Below are positions 60,813-64,000 of a stretch of DNA of 64,000 nt, piece after piece (the stretch's first letter is position 1; each line of letters opens with the position of its first letter). The notes below the pieces were generated by a model. That model was not told where the DNA came from and searched no databases. It saw only the letters and a list, made by a program, of their open reading frames with translations. Source of the stretch: Ochrobactrum sp. Marseille-Q0166 (GTDB lineage Bacteria > Pseudomonadota > Alphaproteobacteria > Rhizobiales > Rhizobiaceae); assembly GCF_014397025.1 (NCBI RefSeq), contig NZ_JACJUO010000002.1, positions 1,043,501 to 1,107,500 of the forward strand. Reading direction: 5' to 3'. Made by a program: the position numbers and the translations under genes.

Positions 60813-61292
60813 TCAGGCTCCCTGTTGTTTGGTGTCGAGGCTGTATCGGAAGTCGCAATGGCTTGCGCCCTTCATGATGGTCTGTGTGCGCTCCAGCTTC
60901 ATTTCTGGATTATAGCCGATGCAGAAATCACCATCGCGATTACAGGACAGCAGATGGCCGATATGACCAAGCCCCATATCGCGGTACATTTCTGAATAAC
61001 GGCAACGCTTCACGTTAAAATCGAAATGATCCTTGCCCTGCGATAACACTTCGATTTCCAGCGCGTTATCTTTTGTCCACAGCGGCAAAATATCGGCAAA
61101 GTCCTGAAGATCGGGCGTCCGGCCAAGTTCTTCCGCAAAGTTCTTACCTTGTTCAATCGCTGACCTGGTAACAGCCTCACCGATTGCGGCCTGAGCTTCT
61201 TCCTCGCCTGACCGCTCGCGAAGAACCTCATAGACATTTTTCAGAACGAGCGCCTCGATGCGGCGGCGCTCGAGAATTGGCATTTGATTCAT
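60813..61292 (-). CDS. L-2-amino-thiazoline-4-carboxylate hydrolase-family protein
   Basis: A 159-residue protein of the ATC hydrolase family (PF14196-like). The conserved block CRYSEMYRDMGLGHIGHLLS, then CNRDGDFCIGYNPEMKLERT and GASHCDFRY, with three cysteines and a histidine, is characteristic. The founding enzyme opens aminothiazoline carboxylate to N-carbamoyl-cysteine on the way to cysteine; many family members have unknown substrates. ATG 61292 follows AAAGGT; the frame extends 25 codons more. Sits between an amidohydrolase and a DAO-type oxidase. Confidence 0.82.
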   Translation of the reverse strand: MNQMPILERRRIEALVLKNVYEVLRERSGEEEAQAAIGEAVTRSAIEQGKNFAEELGRTPDLQDFADILPLWTKDNALEIEVLSQGKDHFDFNVKRCRYSEMYRDMGLGHIGHLLSCNRDGDFCIGYNPEMKLERTQTIMKGASHCDFRYSLDTKQQGA

Positions 61293-61327
61293 GGATCTAC
61301 CTTTCACATGAATATTGATTGGTATGT

Positions 61328-62647
61328 TCAGAGATTGGGCTCGGTAAGGTCCTTGCGTCGCAGCCATGCGAGATAAAAGGGTGCGATCTTCCGCGCGATT
61401 TTATGGAAAGGCAGCGGCGCCTGCTCTGAGAACGGCAATGCAAGTTCCTGAACCGGCTCCCCATCCAGTGCTCGCGCCAGCTCTCGCCCAAGTGCTGTGC
61501 CGAGGGCCACCCCGCGGCCATTGCAACCGATCCATGCCCAGCCATCGGTGCCGAGCTGATGGACACGCGGAAAACGGTCCCATGTCATGCCGATATAGCC
61601 GCTCCAGACATGGGTCATTTCGGGCTGCCCAAGCGCTGGGAAAGCCTCTGCCAGATTGCGCGCAGCCTTGTGCTTCACACGTTCTGCAACATTGTAGTCG
61701 CCCATGACCACACCGCCGGTAATCAGACGATTGCGCGCATCATAACGGAAGAACCGCAGGTCGCCACGTGTATCGGATACCGCCTGACGGCCGAGAAGAA
61801 TTGTTGCACGGAGGTTGTCGCTGAGTGGTGCCGTTGCCATCTGCCACGAGAGAACGGGCACGATGCTACGTGCCAGACGTGGCGCCAGTTTTTCACGCAA
61901 TTCACCCGTATAGGCGTTGGTTGCGAGCAGAAAGCCTTTTGCACGAACCGTCGCGTTTTCGGTGCGTACTTCCCAATGATCGCCCTTGCGTTCATAGGAA
62001 ATGACCGGGCTTTGTTCATGGATAGTTGCACCATGGCATTCGGCTGAGGCTGCAAGGCCACGGGCCAGAGCCAGCGGATTGATATGGCCGCCAGTCGGGT
62101 TGAACATGCCGCCATACCAGAAATCGCTGCCTAGCAGCTTGGCGGTCGCAGCACAATCAAGATATTCTGCCGGAAACCCAAACCGCTTCCATGCTTCGAC
62201 ACGCGCTTGTGATAGCTTGATCCGTCCTGGTGAATGCGCAGGCTGGAACCAGCCGGTTTGCTCTGCTTCCGCTGCGATGTTCTCCTCACGCACGATGGAA
62301 AACAAAATATCCGCACTGTTGCCAATCAGCTTTGCAAAACGCTCACCGGATGTTCCGTAACGTTTGGCGATAGCATCAGGTTCGGCGGCGGTCATGGTGG
62401 GAATGACTTGGCCATTGTTGCGTCCGGATGCTCCCCAGCCGACTGCTTTGCCTTCAAGCAAAATGACACGCTTGCCGCGCTTGGCGAGGTGTAAGGCTGC
62501 TGATAGGCCCGTGAAGCCGCCGCCAACGATAACGACATCTGCTTCAGCATCGCTTATCAAGGGCTTTGCAGGCGGACGGCTTGGGGCTGTTGCGGCCCAG
62601 ATTGATGGTGGGAACTGGATGTTTTCCATAATGTCTGGCGCTTTCAT
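61328..62647 (-). CDS. DAO-family FAD-dependent amine/amino-acid oxidoreductase
   Basis: A 439-residue FAD enzyme. The dinucleotide motif VVIVGGGFTGLSAALHLA is at about 39-56, with GWGASGRNNGQV near 85 and WSGYIGMTWDRFPRVH near 355. It resembles PuuB/OrdL-type gamma-glutamylputrescine or D-amino-acid oxidases. Cytoplasmic or membrane-associated. ATG 62647 overlaps the ATPase stop (ATGA), which also fixes the start. In the operon with a peptide ATPase, an ATC-hydrolase-like protein and an amidohydrolase, it likely oxidises an imported amine or amino-acid derivative. Confidence 0.88.
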   Translation of the reverse strand: MKAPDIMENIQFPPSIWAATAPSRPPAKPLISDAEADVVIVGGGFTGLSAALHLAKRGKRVILLEGKAVGWGASGRNNGQVIPTMTAAEPDAIAKRYGTSGERFAKLIGNSADILFSIVREENIAAEAEQTGWFQPAHSPGRIKLSQARVEAWKRFGFPAEYLDCAATAKLLGSDFWYGGMFNPTGGHINPLALARGLAASAECHGATIHEQSPVISYERKGDHWEVRTENATVRAKGFLLATNAYTGELREKLAPRLARSIVPVLSWQMATAPLSDNLRATILLGRQAVSDTRGDLRFFRYDARNRLITGGVVMGDYNVAERVKHKAARNLAEAFPALGQPEMTHVWSGYIGMTWDRFPRVHQLGTDGWAWIGCNGRGVALGTALGRELARALDGEPVQELALPFSEQAPLPFHKIARKIAPFYLAWLRRKDLTEPNL

Positions 62648-64000
62648 TCTGCGCTGGTCGAGCGAGGAGGCGTCCAGTTTTTGCCGGGAATGGAGGCAAG
62701 CAGACGCTGCGTATATTCATGCTGCGGATTGGCAAAGACTTCAGCCGTTAGCCCGGCTTCCGCGATTTCACCCTTCGACATCACGATAATTCGGTCGCAA
62801 AGCTGTGCTGCAACACGCAGATCGTGCGTTACAAAGAGAAGCGAGAGGTTGAGCCTTTCGCGCAGATCAGCCAGCAGGCGCAGTACTTGTGCCTGAACCG
62901 AGACATCGAGTGCGGAAACCGGCTCATCTGCCACGATAATGCGTGGCTCCAGAGCCAGTGCACGGGCGATGCCGATACGTTGGCGCTGACCGCCGGAGAA
63001 TTCATGCGGAAAGCGATCCGCGGCAGAAGGTGAAAGCTCAACCAGTTCGAGCAGTTCACGGGCTTTGGCATGGGCCTGTTTTTTTGGCACGCCATGAACA
63101 ATTGGCCCTTGTGCAATCAGATCAACGACGCGTCGACGCGGGTTGAGTGAAGCCATCGGGTCCTGAAAGACCATCTGGATATCTTTGCGCATGGCGCGAA
63201 CTTCGCGTGCGCTGGCGCTGAGAAAATCACGGCCATTCACATCGACTTTGCCACTGTCGGCCTCAAGCAGTCTTGTCACGATCCGTGAAACTGTGGTTTT
63301 TCCCGATCCGCTTTCGCCAACAACGCCCAGTGTTTCACCCTGTCGAAGTTCAAACGACAAGTCTTTGACAGCAGGCACGGCACTGCGCTTGCCGCTGAAC
63401 AAACCACCCTGCGCCTTGAATGTCTTGCGAAGATTGCTGGCCTTGAGAATGACAGGCAGACTATTGCCGGATGATGTGACTTCTGGCGGCGTCAGTGCGG
63501 GAACTGATGCGATCAGCGCCTTGGTGTATGGATGCTGCGGATGATTGAGGACCTGTTCGGCAGGGCCTTCTTCAACGAGCTCACCAAGACGAAGCACCGC
63601 AACACGATCCGCGATTTCTGCCACCACGCCAAAATCGTGGGTGATGAACAGGATACCCGTATTGTGTTCGCGCTGAAGATCGCGGATCAGCTTGAGAATT
63701 TGCGCTTGCGTTGTAACATCAAGTGCAGTTGTGGGTTCATCGGCAATGATAAGGCGCGGTTTCAGAATAAGCGCCATGGCAATCATGACGCGCTGGCGCT
63801 GACCACCGGAAATCTGGTGCGGATAGGCATTATAAGCCGATTGCGGGTCAGGGATTTTGACTTCCCCCAACATGTCGAGCACGGCAGCACGCCGTTCCTT
63901 GCGACCAAGCTTGGTATGAAGCCGCAGCACCTCATCAATTTGCCAGCCCACTGTCTTTTGCGGGTTGAGTGCCGTCATAGGTTCCTGAAAAATCATCCCG
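62644..64000 (-). CDS. Peptide-type ABC transporter double ATPase, 5-prime end missing
   Basis: At least 450 residues of a DppDF-type double ATPase; the gene continues past the right edge. The visible start [19 protein letters not shown] is the Q-loop of domain 1, not a true N-terminus, so Walker A of domain 1 is outside. Domain 1 signature [14 protein letters not shown] and [12 protein letters not shown], domain 2 Walker [10 protein letters not shown] near 235 of the visible part, [15 protein letters not shown] and [12 protein letters not shown] are intact. Fourth gene from the end of a minus-strand operon with the oxidase, ATC-hydrolase-like and M20 genes; its binding protein and permeases should lie to the right. 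Confidence 0.92.
   Translation of the reverse strand, partial: GMIFQEPMTALNPQKTVGWQIDEVLRLHTKLGRKERRAAVLDMLGEVKIPDPQSAYNAYPHQISGGQRQRVMIAMALILKPRLIIADEPTTALDVTTQAQILKLIRDLQREHNTGILFITHDFGVVAEIADRVAVLRLGELVEEGPAEQVLNHPQHPYTKALIASVPALTPPEVTSSGNSLPVILKASNLRKTFKAQGGLFSGKRSAVPAVKDLSFELRQGETLGVVGESGSGKTTVSRIVTRLLEADSGKVDVNGRDFLSASAREVRAMRKDIQMVFQDPMASLNPRRRVVDLIAQGPIVHGVPKKQAHAKARELLELVELSPSAADRFPHEFSGGQRQRIGIARALALEPRIIVADEPVSALDVSVQAQVLRLLADLRERLNLSLLFVTHDLRVAAQLCDRIIVMSKGEIAEAGLTAEVFANPQHEYTQRLLASIPGKNWTPPRSTSAE

Noticed and set aside
1..64000. Mobile element, prophage, CRISPR or tRNA-bounded island
   Set aside because: No transposase, integrase, phage structural gene, regular repeat array or tRNA-like cloverleaf was recognised anywhere in the window.

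Overview
The window looks like part of an alphaproteobacterial (Rhizobiales, Brucella/Ochrobactrum-type) genome. Three things suggest this. A LuxR-type regulator at 12064 matches my recollection of Brucella VjbR along its whole length. A fructose importer at 30233 matches rhizobial FrcBCA. Short intergenic palindromic repeats with TTAGAGC/GCTCTAA ends resemble those of Brucellaceae. The content is dominated by ABC importers: seven systems, one of them cut by the right edge, each with its own catabolic enzymes. vjbR lies on chromosome II in Brucella, so a secondary-replicon location is plausible but not shown. I saw no tRNA, rRNA, CRISPR, insertion sequence or phage gene.

Left block (1-12.9 kb): the end of one Gfo/Idh/MocA oxidoreductase and a complete second one, a MOSC protein, gnd (6-phosphogluconate dehydrogenase), and a four-gene ABC importer of the iron/polyamine/phosphonate type. 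These are followed by an EmrAB-like efflux pair with a divergent TetR regulator and two matching operators, then the vjbR-like LuxR solo.

Block 2 (13.1-28.6 kb) is the most striking locus. Six luciferase-like (LLM) flavin monooxygenases, a GNAT acetyltransferase, a flavin reductase and a complete peptide-type ABC importer with two tandem-duplicated binding proteins are arranged as two divergent operons around a 218-bp control region, with no obvious dedicated regulator. It looks like an uptake and oxidative-cleavage system for an organosulfur or aminopolycarboxylate-like compound. The substrate is unknown.

Block 3 (28.7-47.8 kb) is sugar and triose uptake. It holds a ROK regulator with a long palindromic operator in front of frcBCA, a SorC-family regulator, and two parallel modules that each pair an ABC sugar importer with dihydroxyacetone-type kinases. 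One has a fused DhaK-DhaL kinase. The other has separate dhaK and dhaL, an LsrB/RhaS-like binding protein, two different permeases and a divergent LacI regulator with palindromic sites. No isomerase accompanies the kinases, so dihydroxyacetone or a close analogue whose product enters central metabolism directly is a reasonable guess.

Block 4 (47.9-51.8 kb): a membrane diguanylate cyclase, then an MhqD/MhqO-like hydrolase and ring-cleaving dioxygenase pair with a divergent LysR regulator.

Block 5 (51.9-64 kb): a MarR-like regulator, a complete oligopeptide-type ABC importer and a cytoplasmic M14-like metallocarboxypeptidase on the plus strand. Facing them are an M20 amidohydrolase, an ATC-hydrolase-family protein, a DAO-type FAD oxidase and the end of another peptide ABC ATPase. 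Together they suggest scavenging of peptide-like or modified (possibly sulfur-containing) amino-acid compounds.

A repeated architectural theme is a stem-loop just downstream of the binding-protein gene in several of the importer operons, as expected for making the binding protein in excess over the membrane components.
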